64,000 bases of DNA from an uncultured Alphaproteobacteria bacterium. GTDB lineage: Bacteria; Pseudomonadota; Alphaproteobacteria; RF32; CAG-239. Below the pieces are notes generated by a model that worked only from the letters and a program-made list of their open reading frames with translations, had not been told where the DNA came from and searched no databases. Below, piece by piece: positions 34,226-42,867 of the stretch. A program made the translations under genes and the position numbers. The DNA is taken from positions 1-64,000 of the forward strand of contig CAJTJB010000005.1 in assembly GCA_910576955.1 (NCBI GenBank), given 5' to 3'. How positions within the stretch are numbered: the first letter of the stretch is position 1; each line of letters starts with the position of its first letter.

Positions 34226-34733
34226 ATCTCTGTTTTTTCCTTAACAAAATATACAAAGCCCCTGCCCCGCCCATCGATTCGGACGGATTCTTAAACGCAA
34301 GAATAAGCGGGCTGATTTCTGACTTTGATAACCACTCGGGAACAGCCTTGCGCAAAACACCTTTGCCGCTGAAAGGCACGTCATCCCATCCTTTTCCTGT
34401 CACAATCAAGATGCACCGCTTGCCGCAATTATACGCTTGTTTCACAAAGTCGCACACTTGTTCAAAAGCCGCCTTTTCCGTCACTCCGTGTAAATCAAGC
34501 GTTGCCTCAACCTTATAAACTTCCCGCTTAAAACGCTTTGCCAATGCGCCATCCATTTGCGAAAAATCATCTTTTACAACGTTTTTGCCGCTTTTTAACA
34601 CATCAAAAGTAACCGTTGTCACCTTATCGCGCCGCAATTCAATCTCTTTAGGAATAATCTCTTCTGTATGCCGATTCGTCTTAAGGCGTCGAACCCCTTT
34701 GACAGCCTCTTGCCAACTTTCATCTTCAGTCAT
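34224..34733 (-). CDS. Smr-domain protein
   Basis: The C-terminal Smr domain is clear: TLDLHGVTEKAAFEQVCDFV, then ILIVTGKGW and LRKAVPEWL. These domains act as nucleases or nucleic-acid binders in several proteins; the role of this small stand-alone form is not settled. ATG 34733 overlaps the mltA stop by 8 nt and has GAGG upstream; 169 aa. Order tim44-mltA-smr is typical of alphaproteobacteria. Confidence 0.85.
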   Translation of the reverse strand: MTEDESWQEAVKGVRRLKTNRHTEEIIPKEIELRRDKVTTVTFDVLKSGKNVVKDDFSQMDGALAKRFKREVYKVEATLDLHGVTEKAAFEQVCDFVKQAYNCGKRCILIVTGKGWDDVPFSGKGVLRKAVPEWLSKSEISPLILAFKNPSESMGGAGALYILLRKKQR

Positions 34734-35886
34734 AAACTTTGACCTCGGCATTTTTCGGCAATAAAATAAAATAACGCCCTTTAGAATTCATCCGTCCCGC
34801 ACAGTCAAAAGCCTCTTCGCCGTGCCCCCAAAAATAATCGCCGCGCACGCCGCCTTTTATTGCTCCGCCCACATCTTCCGCCATTACAAGCTTATTAAGA
34901 AGAATATTGTCCGGACCAGTCGTTTCCAACCACATCATAGAGCCGAGCGGAATATAGTCTTTGTCAACAGCCAAACTTCTTCCCGCAATCAACGGCAGCC
35001 CCATTGCACCCAGCGGACCATCAGCCTCGACGATTTTGTGAAAAATATATCGGTCATTAAGCAACATATTCTTTTTTGCCGATTCGCCATTGCCTTTAAG
35101 CCATTCGCGAATTTTCGGCATTGAAGCATCACCTCGCTTAATCAGCCCCTTCTCTAACAAAATTGACCCGATTCCCCGAAACCTATGTCCGTTATTATCT
35201 GCATACCCGACACGAATTTGCCGTCCGTCAGGCAATGTTGCCACTGCCGCGCCCTGAATTTGCATAATATATATATCAACCGGATCATCTCCCCACAAAA
35301 TAACCGGAGCATCCAACTTACCTGCATCAACTTCTTTGCGGGTATAATATTTTATCAGTTTACCATCTTTCACCCGCCCGACCAAGCGCTGATTAGGGAG
35401 CTTGGCATCAAAATCCCGCAAATTGATTTCCACCAAATCATTCGGTTTGCCATATATCGGGAATTGATATTTTCCGCCGCGTTCAAAGCTAGCTTTTAAT
35501 TCCGCCTCATAGTATGATGTAAACTTCCCGTCTGCGCTGCCGTTAACCACCACCGCATACGGCACGAAACTCCGCTCAATATACGATTTTAAATCTTTAC
35601 CGGATAATGCTGCCATCTTCCGGCAATGCCCCTGATAAGCGCTTAAAGAATATTCAAAATAACTGCTTTTAACCTTTTTCTGTGTTTTCTTTTCCATCAC
35701 GGCGCAAACATCTTTTAACGCCTTGCCAAATGAGCCTATCTCTTCGCCTTGCCAGTTTTTTAAAGCAGAAAAGCTGCTTTTTTGCAGCTCAAAATGTTTC
35801 ACATTCGCAGGCATTTCACCCGTATCTTCCCCCCGGCAGGAAGCGAGTAACACCAAGATAAAAAATAAAAGTACACGTCTTAACAT
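34726..35886 (-). CDS. mltA: Membrane-bound lytic murein transglycosylase A
   Basis: This lipoprotein cleaves peptidoglycan glycan strands to 1,6-anhydro products. The signal peptide MLRRVLLFFILVLLASC has a lipobox (LASC). The MltA domain (FTSYYEAELKASF ... DPVDIYIMQIQGAA) and the C-terminal 3D domain with MAEDVGGAIKGGVRGDYFWG, including the catalytic-type Asp, follow. ATG 35886 overlaps the Tim44-like stop by 7 nt; the GTG five codons upstream would bury the signal peptide. 386 aa. Confidence 0.9.
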   Translation of the reverse strand: MLRRVLLFFILVLLASCRGEDTGEMPANVKHFELQKSSFSALKNWQGEEIGSFGKALKDVCAVMEKKTQKKVKSSYFEYSLSAYQGHCRKMAALSGKDLKSYIERSFVPYAVVVNGSADGKFTSYYEAELKASFERGGKYQFPIYGKPNDLVEINLRDFDAKLPNQRLVGRVKDGKLIKYYTRKEVDAGKLDAPVILWGDDPVDIYIMQIQGAAVATLPDGRQIRVGYADNNGHRFRGIGSILLEKGLIKRGDASMPKIREWLKGNGESAKKNMLLNDRYIFHKIVEADGPLGAMGLPLIAGRSLAVDKDYIPLGSMMWLETTGPDNILLNKLVMAEDVGGAIKGGVRGDYFWGHGEEAFDCAGRMNSKGRYFILLPKNAEVKVYD

Positions 35887-36521
35887 TTTTTCGTCGAACA
35901 CAGTAACCAGTTGTTAATTTTAGGGTTCAAACTCTTTTCAAATGTCCATACATCGGAAATCGTCTGAACATAATTTTCATCACCCTCAATAATATCTCCA
36001 TCGGCATTTTTCAAAAGATTAACCTGTTCACTGACAAATTTGACAATCAGATTAACTTTTTCATTATCCACAAAATTAACCGATTCGATTTCCGTTTCTA
36101 CAAAACTGATTAAATCCGATTCGGTCACAATTCCATTTTGCTTGCGTTCGTTAATCACCTTTTCGATTCGTTTTAACAGCTCTTTATTCACCAACATTGA
36201 TAATGTTTTAACATCTCCCTTGCTAAACGCGGCAAGAATAGTTTCAAACGCTCTTTGCGCACCTTTAATAAATAACTTTTTGTTAAAATTCGGTATTTTA
36301 ATTAGCTCCTTGTCAAGCGGAGATAATAACGAAATATCAGCAGGTTCGGCAGATTCGTCAAGCGAATGTTTACGGAGTTCTCTATACACCTTATCAAAGT
36401 GCTCTTTCGGAATCATTATAACTTTGGTATCATCCGCCCCTGTCCCCAACACGCTCTTGAGTTTGCTGAAAATAACCAAAACCAAAACCAGTAAAAATAT
36501 AATATCCAAATATCCTGACAT
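35880..36521 (-). CDS. Tim44-domain (TimA-like) membrane protein
   Basis: An N-terminal membrane helix (residues about 5-22) precedes a charged linker and a Tim44-like domain containing GAQRAFETILAAFSKGDVKTLSMLVNKEL, which closely fits the family pattern. Alphaproteobacterial Tim44-like proteins are relatives of mitochondrial Tim44 and sit in the inner membrane; their exact job is uncertain. It heads the operon with mltA and smr and is divergent from secB, a conserved neighbourhood. Confidence 0.85.
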   Translation of the reverse strand: MSGYLDIIFLLVLVLVIFSKLKSVLGTGADDTKVIMIPKEHFDKVYRELRKHSLDESAEPADISLLSPLDKELIKIPNFNKKLFIKGAQRAFETILAAFSKGDVKTLSMLVNKELLKRIEKVINERKQNGIVTESDLISFVETEIESVNFVDNEKVNLIVKFVSEQVNLLKNADGDIIEGDENYVQTISDVWTFEKSLNPKINNWLLCSTKKC

Positions 36522-36588
36522 TTTCCTTTAACCTCTGTTATGTTTAACATAAATATAGCTCAAATATCTTTATTATCAACTATTATAT

Positions 36589-36616
36589 TTGACGTATAAA
36601 AATAAAACCCTATATT
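36589..36616 (+). promoter_or_regulatory. Possible promoter of secB
   Basis: TTGACG (36589-36594) and TATATT (36611-36616) are separated by 16 nt, about 35 nt before the secB ATG. Confidence 0.4.
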
Positions 36617-36651
36617 ATAATCGAAAGAATATTTCAGAAAGGATATAAAAA

Positions 36652-37095
36652 ATGGCAAATACGCAAGAAACTCCCGAATTGGCAATAACTATGCAATACA
36701 TTAAAGATATGTCGCTGGAAATTCCGCACGCACCGCAAATCTTTACAAAACTAAACACACAGCCCAAATTAAATATAGATTTAAATATCGATGCCAACAA
36801 AATTGCTCAAAACCAATACGAAGTCATCCTTAACCTTCGAATTAACGCCGACATTGAAAATGAAAAACTGTTTATTTTTGAGTTAGCTTATGCGGCAGGT
36901 TGCCACGCAACAATACCGGAAGAACAAATGGAAACAGCCCTCTTTATCGAAATTCCGACACTGTTATTCCCGTATGCCCGCCAAATCGTTTCTTCAAACT
37001 TATCCGAAGCGGGAATGCCGCCGCTTATGCTTGCCCCGGTAGATTTTGCCGCTGTTTATAGAAACAAAAAAGCGCAAGAATCAAAGGTAAACTAA
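36652..37095 (+). CDS. secB: Protein-export chaperone SecB
   Basis: SecB holds precursors unfolded and delivers them to SecA. The product (147 aa) has the family features QYIKDMSLEIPHAP near residue 13, FIFELAYAAGCHATI in the middle and IPTLLFPYARQIVSSNLSEA with PPLMLAPVDF toward the end. AAAGGAT lies before the ATG. trmL follows one base after its stop. secA, with its SecB-binding tail, is 2.3 kb downstream. Confidence 0.95.
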   Translation: MANTQETPELAITMQYIKDMSLEIPHAPQIFTKLNTQPKLNIDLNIDANKIAQNQYEVILNLRINADIENEKLFIFELAYAAGCHATIPEEQMETALFIEIPTLLFPYARQIVSSNLSEAGMPPLMLAPVDFAAVYRNKKAQESKVN

Positions 37096-37096
37096 A

Positions 37097-37573
37097 ATGA
37101 GATTAGCGCTTTTTCAACCCGATATTCCGCAAAATACCGGCACATTGCTGCGCTTGGGCGCGTGCTTGGATTTGCCTTTGGATATCATTGAACCCTGCGG
37201 TTTTATCTTTAATGAAAAAGCAATGAAACGAGCCGGTATGGACTATTTGCATATGGCTTCATACCGGCGTCATAATTCTTGGGAAGATTTTTTAGCATAC
37301 CGCACCGCTCACCCTGAAGAATATGGCAGAATAATTCTCCTGACAACCCACGCCAGCGAGCCGTATACAAACTTTAAATTCAATCCCAACGATATTATAT
37401 TGATGGGCAGAGAAAGCGCCGGTGTTCCCGAAGCCGTACACCAAATGGCAGATTCCCGCCTTTTAATACCGATGAATCAAAACGCGCGCTCCATAAACGT
37501 TGCCGTTTCTGCCGTGATGGTCATCGGCGAAGCCCTGCGTCAAACAAATTTATTTCCTAAAGCATTAAAATAG
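37097..37573 (+). CDS. trmL: tRNA (cytidine(34)-2'-O)-methyltransferase
   Basis: This SPOUT methyltransferase modifies the wobble base of tRNA-Leu isoacceptors using SAM. The N terminus MRLALFQPDIPQNTGTLLRL, central ILMGRESAGVPE and C-terminal IPMNQNARSINVAVSAVMV form the knotted SAM site. 158 aa, as expected. The window also encodes a tRNA-Leu(UAA), a known TrmL substrate type in E. coli. Confidence 0.93.
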   Translation: MRLALFQPDIPQNTGTLLRLGACLDLPLDIIEPCGFIFNEKAMKRAGMDYLHMASYRRHNSWEDFLAYRTAHPEEYGRIILLTTHASEPYTNFKFNPNDIILMGRESAGVPEAVHQMADSRLLIPMNQNARSINVAVSAVMVIGEALRQTNLFPKALK

Positions 37574-37643
37574 CGTTATTTTTAAAAATATTTAAAAATT
37601 TTTTAAATTTTTTTCATTTTAGGTATAGATTTGTTCTGAAAAA

Positions 37644-37658
37644 TGTGATATAGTCACA
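37644..37658. promoter_or_regulatory. Palindrome TGTGATATAGTCACA overlapping the carD -10 region
   Basis: The perfect 5-bp arms TGTGA / TCACA are spaced by 5 nt and contain TATAGT, a likely -10 hexamer (37649-37654). No good -35 is seen at the proper distance. The layout suggests an operator for a dimeric regulator at the carD promoter. Confidence 0.45.
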
Positions 37659-37702
37659 GCGTTTTCATAATAACGCATTACACATCAGGAGGTTTATCCA
37701 CA

Positions 37703-38212
37703 ATGAAAAAAAGCCCAGTTGTCAGTTTCAGCTCTGGAGAATATGTCGTTTACCCCACCCACGGTGTTGGCAAAGTAACCAACATTGCCAAACAAACCAT
37801 CGCCGGCAGCGAGTTAGAATTATTAGTCGTTAATTTTGACAAAGACAAAATGACTCTTCGCGTACCGATGGCAAAGTTAGACAAGGTTGGATTGCGTAAA
37901 ATCTCTGACGACATCACCATGAAAGAAGCTCTTGCCACTTTAAAAGGCAAACCGAGAGTAAAGAAAATTATGTGGTCCAGACGCGCCCAGGAATACGAAA
38001 ACAAAATCAACTCCGGCAACCCGATTGCCGTTGCAGAGGTTATCCGCGACTTATACCGCAATGAAAATCTGGCAGAACAATCATACAGCGAACGCCAAAT
38101 ATACGAACACGCTGTTGAACGTTTAGCCAGCGAAGTTGCCGTATACGAAAACACATCTATTGAAGAAGCCAGCAAAAAATTACTGGAAACCGTGTCAAGT
38201 CGCAATTTCTAA
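37703..38212 (+). CDS. carD: CarD-family transcriptional regulator
   Basis: CarD-type proteins bind RNA polymerase beta and modulate open-complex formation. The N-terminal RNAP-interacting domain (GEYVVYPTHGVGKVTNI, residues 14-30) and the helical C-terminal domain (MWSRRAQEYENKINSGNPIAVAEVIRDLYRNE) are both present; 169 aa. The ribosome binding site AGGAGG is strong. Monocistronic with its own terminator. Confidence 0.93.
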   Translation: MKKSPVVSFSSGEYVVYPTHGVGKVTNIAKQTIAGSELELLVVNFDKDKMTLRVPMAKLDKVGLRKISDDITMKEALATLKGKPRVKKIMWSRRAQEYENKINSGNPIAVAEVIRDLYRNENLAEQSYSERQIYEHAVERLASEVAVYENTSIEEASKKLLETVSSRNF

Positions 38213-38233
38213 AATATAACCAAAACGACTAAA

Positions 38234-38259
38234 AGATGGCTCAATGCCATCTTTTTTTT
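38234..38259 (+). terminator. Rho-independent terminator after carD
   Basis: The hairpin AGATGGC / GCCATCT has a 5-nt loop and is followed by eight T. Confidence 0.88.
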
Positions 38260-38318
38260 ACTTTAAAATCATTTTCCCGTTCCGAGTCCCTCATTAATCT
38301 TCCTTAACTCGGAGCATA

Positions 38319-38343
38319 TAAAAAGCCCCTCAAACGAGGGGCT
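38319..38343 (-). terminator. Terminator of the parvulin gene
   Basis: The hairpin AGCCCCTC / GAGGGGCT has A-run on the left, giving a U-tail for the minus-strand transcript. Confidence 0.8.
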
Positions 38344-38362
38344 CTGATTTACAAAAACAAAA

Positions 38363-39211
38363 CTATTTCTTTTCAGGAATAACTTCGCCTTCCAAAGTAT
38401 ATCTTTCAACTTTGGCATTATTGCGCAAATCTTCAAAGATTTCAGCAATAACTTGCTGTGTTACCATATTTTTAAGTTGCGGCTCAACATCTTTAAGCTC
38501 TAACGGCTTTGATGCTCTTACGTCTTCAACCAAAATTACATGATAACCGAATTCCGTTTTAACCGGAGTTTTAGAATAAGCGCCTTTGTTCATGCTAAAT
38601 GCAGCTTTAGAAAATTCCGGAACCATCATTTCTTGGGTAAAATATCCCAAATCAACCTGATCTTTAGAATATTCTTTAGCTAATTTAACAAAGTCTTCGC
38701 CTTTTTTCAACTTGTTAATAACTTCTTTTGCCGTATCTTCAGAATCAACCAAGATATGTTTTGCCTTGATTTCTTTTTGGCTTTCAAATTTGGAAACATA
38801 TTCGTCATACAACTTCTTAACGGCCGCATCATTAACTTTTTCATCCACCATTTTTTCCAAATACAATTTGCGAGCCAAATCTTCTTTTGCTGTTACCAAC
38901 TGTCTTTGGTATTCCGGTGTTTCTTCAATTTTTGCTTTTTGTGCTGCCTGATATACCAATTTGCTGTTTACAAAAACATCAAGCGTTTTAGCATAAAACT
39001 CTTCAAACGACACTCTGTCTTTGATTTGCGGATGATCGGCATAGCTTTGTTTCAAATCGTTTATATATACGGTTTCGCCGTTAATTTTAGCTGCAACGCC
39101 TTTATCACCGCCGGCATTTGCATTATAAACCTTAAATGACACAAAAGATGCAACGGCAACAACAACTACTGCCACGGCAGAAATTGTAAAACCAACTAAT
39201 CTTTTTTTCAT
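38363..39211 (-). CDS. Parvulin-type peptidyl-prolyl isomerase, membrane-anchored
   Basis: An N-terminal membrane/signal segment (about residues 8-25) precedes a SurA/PrsA-like chaperone region and one parvulin domain: KEIKAKHILVDSEDTAKEVI, FVKLAKEYSKD, DLGYFTQEMMVPEFSKAAF and EFGYHVILVED. It is likely periplasmic and assists folding of exported proteins. ATG 39211 has GGAGG upstream; 282 aa. Divergent from secA, a common alphaproteobacterial arrangement. Confidence 0.9.
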   Translation of the reverse strand: MKKRLVGFTISAVAVVVVAVASFVSFKVYNANAGGDKGVAAKINGETVYINDLKQSYADHPQIKDRVSFEEFYAKTLDVFVNSKLVYQAAQKAKIEETPEYQRQLVTAKEDLARKLYLEKMVDEKVNDAAVKKLYDEYVSKFESQKEIKAKHILVDSEDTAKEVINKLKKGEDFVKLAKEYSKDQVDLGYFTQEMMVPEFSKAAFSMNKGAYSKTPVKTEFGYHVILVEDVRASKPLELKDVEPQLKNMVTQQVIAEIFEDLRNNAKVERYTLEGEVIPEKK

Positions 39212-39312
39212 AAATACCTCCAAAATAAAAAAGTTTTTTTATACTCATCTATTCATATAAACTGATTTATAAAATATTCCAAGTATTTTTTATTTGGCGT
39301 TTATAACTTTTG

Positions 39313-39341
39313 TTGATAGTATTGACTTTATTCCATATAAA
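39313..39341 (+). promoter_or_regulatory. Possible promoter of secA
   Basis: TTGATA (39313-39318) and TATAAA (39336-39341) are separated by 17 nt, about 40 nt before the secA ATG. Confidence 0.5.
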
Positions 39342-39381
39342 CACTAAATGTAGCATAAAAGGTAATATAAAAGGTAAAAAA

Positions 39382-42075
39382 ATGTTAACAGATATCGCAC
39401 GCAAAATTTTTGGCTCTGCCAACGACCGCTTTGTAAAAAAACAATCGAAAATCATCGAACAAATTAACGCCTTGGAAAAAAGTTTTACAGAACTTTCCGA
39501 TGAAGAATTGAAAAATAAAACGCTGGAGTTCCGCACCCGCTTAAAAGACGGCGAAACTTTAGACGATATTCTTCCCGAGGCCTTTGCTGCCGTACGCGAG
39601 GCTGCTAAAAGAACACTGGGGCAACGCCATTATGATGTCCAGCTCATCGGCGGTATTGTTTTACATAAAGGGATGATTTCGGAAATGAAAACTGGCGAGG
39701 GCAAAACGCTGGTTGCCACTCTGGCTGCTTATTTAAATGCCATTGAACAAAAAGGCGTACATATCGTAACCGTCAATGACTACCTCGCAAAGCGCGATGC
39801 CGAATGGATGGGACAGGTTTACCGCTTTTTAGGGCTCACAGTTGACTACATTGTCCACGAAAAAACGGACGAAGAGCGTAAAGCCGCTTATAACGCCGAC
39901 ATTACCTACGGCACAAACAATGAATTAGGGTTTGACTATCTGCGGGATAATATGAAATTTTCTTTAGATGAACGCGTCCAAAGGGATTTCAACTTTGCAA
40001 TCGTCGACGAGGTCGATTCGATTCTTATTGACGAAGCCAGAACACCGCTGATTATTTCCGGTGCAGCCGAAGATTCTTCTGAAAAATATATCTTGGTCAA
40101 CAACATTATTAAAAATATCAACGGTAACGACTACGAAAAAGATGAGAAAGCCAAAAACGTCACCTTAACCGAACTCGGAATGGAACACGTTGAAAAGCTG
40201 CTGAAAGAGGCAGGTTTAATTACTGAAGGCGGTTTATATGACATCAAAAACGTACCATTAGTCAACCACGTTAATCAAGCGCTGCGTGCAAACGTAATGT
40301 TTACCAAAGATGTCGATTACCTCGTCAGAGATAATAAAGTTCTGATTATTGATGAATTTACCGGCAGAATTATGGAAGGCCGCCGTTACAGCGATGGTCT
40401 GCATCAGGCATTAGAAGCCAAAGAAGGGGTTGAGATTCAGTCTGAAAACCAGACTCTTGCCTCAATCACTTTCCAAAACTATTTCCGTTTATATCCCAAA
40501 TTAGCCGGTATGACCGGAACGGCAATGACGGAAGAGGCAGAATTTTGCGATATTTATAATTTATCTTGCGTAGAAATTCCGACCAACCGACCGATTCTCC
40601 GCAAAGACGAGCATGACTGCATCTACCGTACGGAAAAAGAAAAATATAAGGCGATTATTGACACCATTAAAGAATGTCACGCCAAAGGGCAGCCGGTTCT
40701 TGTCGGAACAACATCGGTCGAAAAATCCGAAATTATCGCCCAGCTGTTAAAGCAGCAGACAGACATTGAATTTGAAGTCTTGAATGCCAAGCACCACGAA
40801 CGCGAAGCAGCCATCGTTGCCGAAGCCGGAAGATACGGTGCTGTCACCATTGCAACGAATATGGCCGGTCGCGGAACAGATATTCAGCTCGGCGGCAACG
40901 CAGATGTTGCTTTAAAAAAGCGCTTAACCGGCAACGAAACACCTGCTGAAATAGAGAAATTAAAAACCGAAATTGAGGCAGAAATTGCAGAAAACAAGGA
41001 GAAAGTTTTAAAAGCCGGCGGTTTATACATTTTAGGTACGGAGCGCCACGAGAGCCGCCGTATTGATAATCAGCTGCGCGGACGTTCCGGTCGTCAGGGC
41101 GACCCCGGAACATCAAAATTTTTCCTCTCGCTTGAAGATGACCTGATGCGCATTTTCGGCTCGGAACGTATGTCTGAAGTTTTGCGCCGTTTAGGTCTGC
41201 CCGAGGGAGAAGCTCTCGTACATCCGTTTATCAGCAAGGCTTTGGAAAAAGCTCAACAAAAAGTCGAAGAACGCAACTTCGATATTCGCAAAAGTTTGTT
41301 AAAATATGATAACGTTATGAATGAACAACGCAAAGTCATTTATGAACAGCGCAAAGAGATTATGTCCACTGATGACATCTCCGAAACGGTTATCGATATG
41401 CGCCATGATTATCTTTGTGCAATAATTTATAACAGCATCTGTTTAGGAACTCCGCCGGAAGAATGGAATGTATTGCGTTTACAGCAGGATATTTTTAATG
41501 TGACAGGGATGAATCTTCCTATTGACGAATGGGCTCAACGTCCGGAAATTACCAGCGAAGATATGGTCGAGCAGATTTTAAAAGAGGTAGATTCGCGCAT
41601 TGCCGCCAAAAATGCCGGCATTCCCGAAAGCATTATCCGCTTGGTTGAAAAAAGCATTGTGTTGCAAACATTAGACCAATTATGGAAAGAGCACATCGCC
41701 ACGCTGGATTTAATGCGCCACACTATTGTTTTGCGTGCATACGGACAAAAAGACCCGCTTAACGAATACAAACGCGAAGCCTTTAATATGTTTTCCGATA
41801 TGCTGGATATATTAAAAGAAAAGATTACGACCGTAATCTGCCACGCAACCATCCAACAAAACAGTGTGCGGGATGTTAAAGAGCAAGAACAGCGGATGCA
41901 AAACCAAAAAACAGAGGCAGTTCACGAAACTTTCGGAGAGCGACCTTCCGTCGCGCCTGAAAACAAATCTTCCGCATCTATTGAAAAACCGGAATGGAAC
42001 AACATCTCCCGCAACAGTCCCTGCCCTTGCGGAAGCGGCAAAAAATATAAACATTGCCACGGAAAAGTTGCTTAA
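39382..42075 (+). CDS. secA: Preprotein translocase ATPase SecA
   Basis: This motor pushes precursors through SecYEG. Walker A region MKTGEGKTLVATL, Walker B/DEAD-like IVDEVDSILIDEARTPL, and VGTTSVEKSE and NMAGRGTDIQLGG of the second motor domain are visible. The C-terminal zinc-binding tail NSPCPCGSGKKYKHCHG is complete and binds SecB. The start at 39382 gives 897 aa with AAGG upstream; an ATG 24 codons earlier lies within the promoter region. sufC follows 12 nt later. Confidence 0.97.
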   Translation: MLTDIARKIFGSANDRFVKKQSKIIEQINALEKSFTELSDEELKNKTLEFRTRLKDGETLDDILPEAFAAVREAAKRTLGQRHYDVQLIGGIVLHKGMISEMKTGEGKTLVATLAAYLNAIEQKGVHIVTVNDYLAKRDAEWMGQVYRFLGLTVDYIVHEKTDEERKAAYNADITYGTNNELGFDYLRDNMKFSLDERVQRDFNFAIVDEVDSILIDEARTPLIISGAAEDSSEKYILVNNIIKNINGNDYEKDEKAKNVTLTELGMEHVEKLLKEAGLITEGGLYDIKNVPLVNHVNQALRANVMFTKDVDYLVRDNKVLIIDEFTGRIMEGRRYSDGLHQALEAKEGVEIQSENQTLASITFQNYFRLYPKLAGMTGTAMTEEAEFCDIYNLSCVEIPTNRPILRKDEHDCIYRTEKEKYKAIIDTIKECHAKGQPVLVGTTSVEKSEIIAQLLKQQTDIEFEVLNAKHHEREAAIVAEAGRYGAVTIATNMAGRGTDIQLGGNADVALKKRLTGNETPAEIEKLKTEIEAEIAENKEKVLKAGGLYILGTERHESRRIDNQLRGRSGRQGDPGTSKFFLSLEDDLMRIFGSERMSEVLRRLGLPEGEALVHPFISKALEKAQQKVEERNFDIRKSLLKYDNVMNEQRKVIYEQRKEIMSTDDISETVIDMRHDYLCAIIYNSICLGTPPEEWNVLRLQQDIFNVTGMNLPIDEWAQRPEITSEDMVEQILKEVDSRIAAKNAGIPESIIRLVEKSIVLQTLDQLWKEHIATLDLMRHTIVLRAYGQKDPLNEYKREAFNMFSDMLDILKEKITTVICHATIQQNSVRDVKEQEQRMQNQKTEAVHETFGERPSVAPENKSSASIEKPEWNNISRNSPCPCGSGKKYKHCHGKVA

Positions 42076-42087
42076 CAGGAAAGAATA

Positions 42088-42867
42088 ATGTCTGAACCTT
42101 TATTAGAAATAAAAAATCTATATGCCTCCGTCGGAGATAAAGAGATTATAAAAAACCTCAACCTGACAATCAACAAAGGTGAAGTTCATGCCATAATGGG
42201 ACCTAACGGCGCCGGCAAATCTTCCCTTTCGTATGTTTTAAGCGGCAAAGACGGCTATAACGTCACCAGCGGCAGCATAACTTTTAAAGGTAAAGACCTA
42301 TTATCGCAAAACACAGAAGAACGGGCTCGTAACGGTTTGTTTCTATCAATGCAATATCCCACCGAAATTCCGGGAGTTGTGGTATCAAACTTCTTGAAAC
42401 AATCATTAAATTCCGTTTTAAAATCCCGCAATGAAGAAGAGCTGGATACTATTGCTTTTATGAAATTGCTGAAACAAAAAGCAGCAACATTAAATATCAG
42501 CCCGGAAATGTTAAAACGTTTTGTAAACGTCGGATTTTCCGGCGGCGAAAAAAAGCGGTTTGAAACCTTGCAAATGGCTTTATTGAAACCGGATTTCTGC
42601 ATCTTGGATGAAATCGATTCGGGGCTGGATATTGATGCCCTCAAAACCGTATCAGAAGGCATCAATTCTTTACGCAACGAGCAAAATGCCTTTTTGGTAA
42701 TCACCCACTATCAACGGTTATTGGAACATATTGTTCCCGATGTCATCCACATTTTTGCAGACGGGCATATTATAAAAACCGGAGATAAAACTCTGGCATC
42801 AGAACTCGAAAAATGCGGTTATGCCGATTTTATTAAAGAGGATACGGAATGCCAGCCTCTCCTCTGA
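42088..42867 (+). CDS. sufC: Fe-S cluster assembly ATPase SufC
   Basis: SufC is the ABC-type ATPase of the SufBCD scaffold. Walker A GPNGAGKSS, the signature FSGGEKKRFE and Walker B CILDEIDSGLDID are present; 259 aa. It is preceded closely by secA and overlaps sufD by 19 nt. sufB, sufS and sufE are not adjacent. Confidence 0.94.
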   Translation: MSEPLLEIKNLYASVGDKEIIKNLNLTINKGEVHAIMGPNGAGKSSLSYVLSGKDGYNVTSGSITFKGKDLLSQNTEERARNGLFLSMQYPTEIPGVVVSNFLKQSLNSVLKSRNEEELDTIAFMKLLKQKAATLNISPEMLKRFVNVGFSGGEKKRFETLQMALLKPDFCILDEIDSGLDIDALKTVSEGINSLRNEQNAFLVITHYQRLLEHIVPDVIHIFADGHIIKTGDKTLASELEKCGYADFIKEDTECQPLL

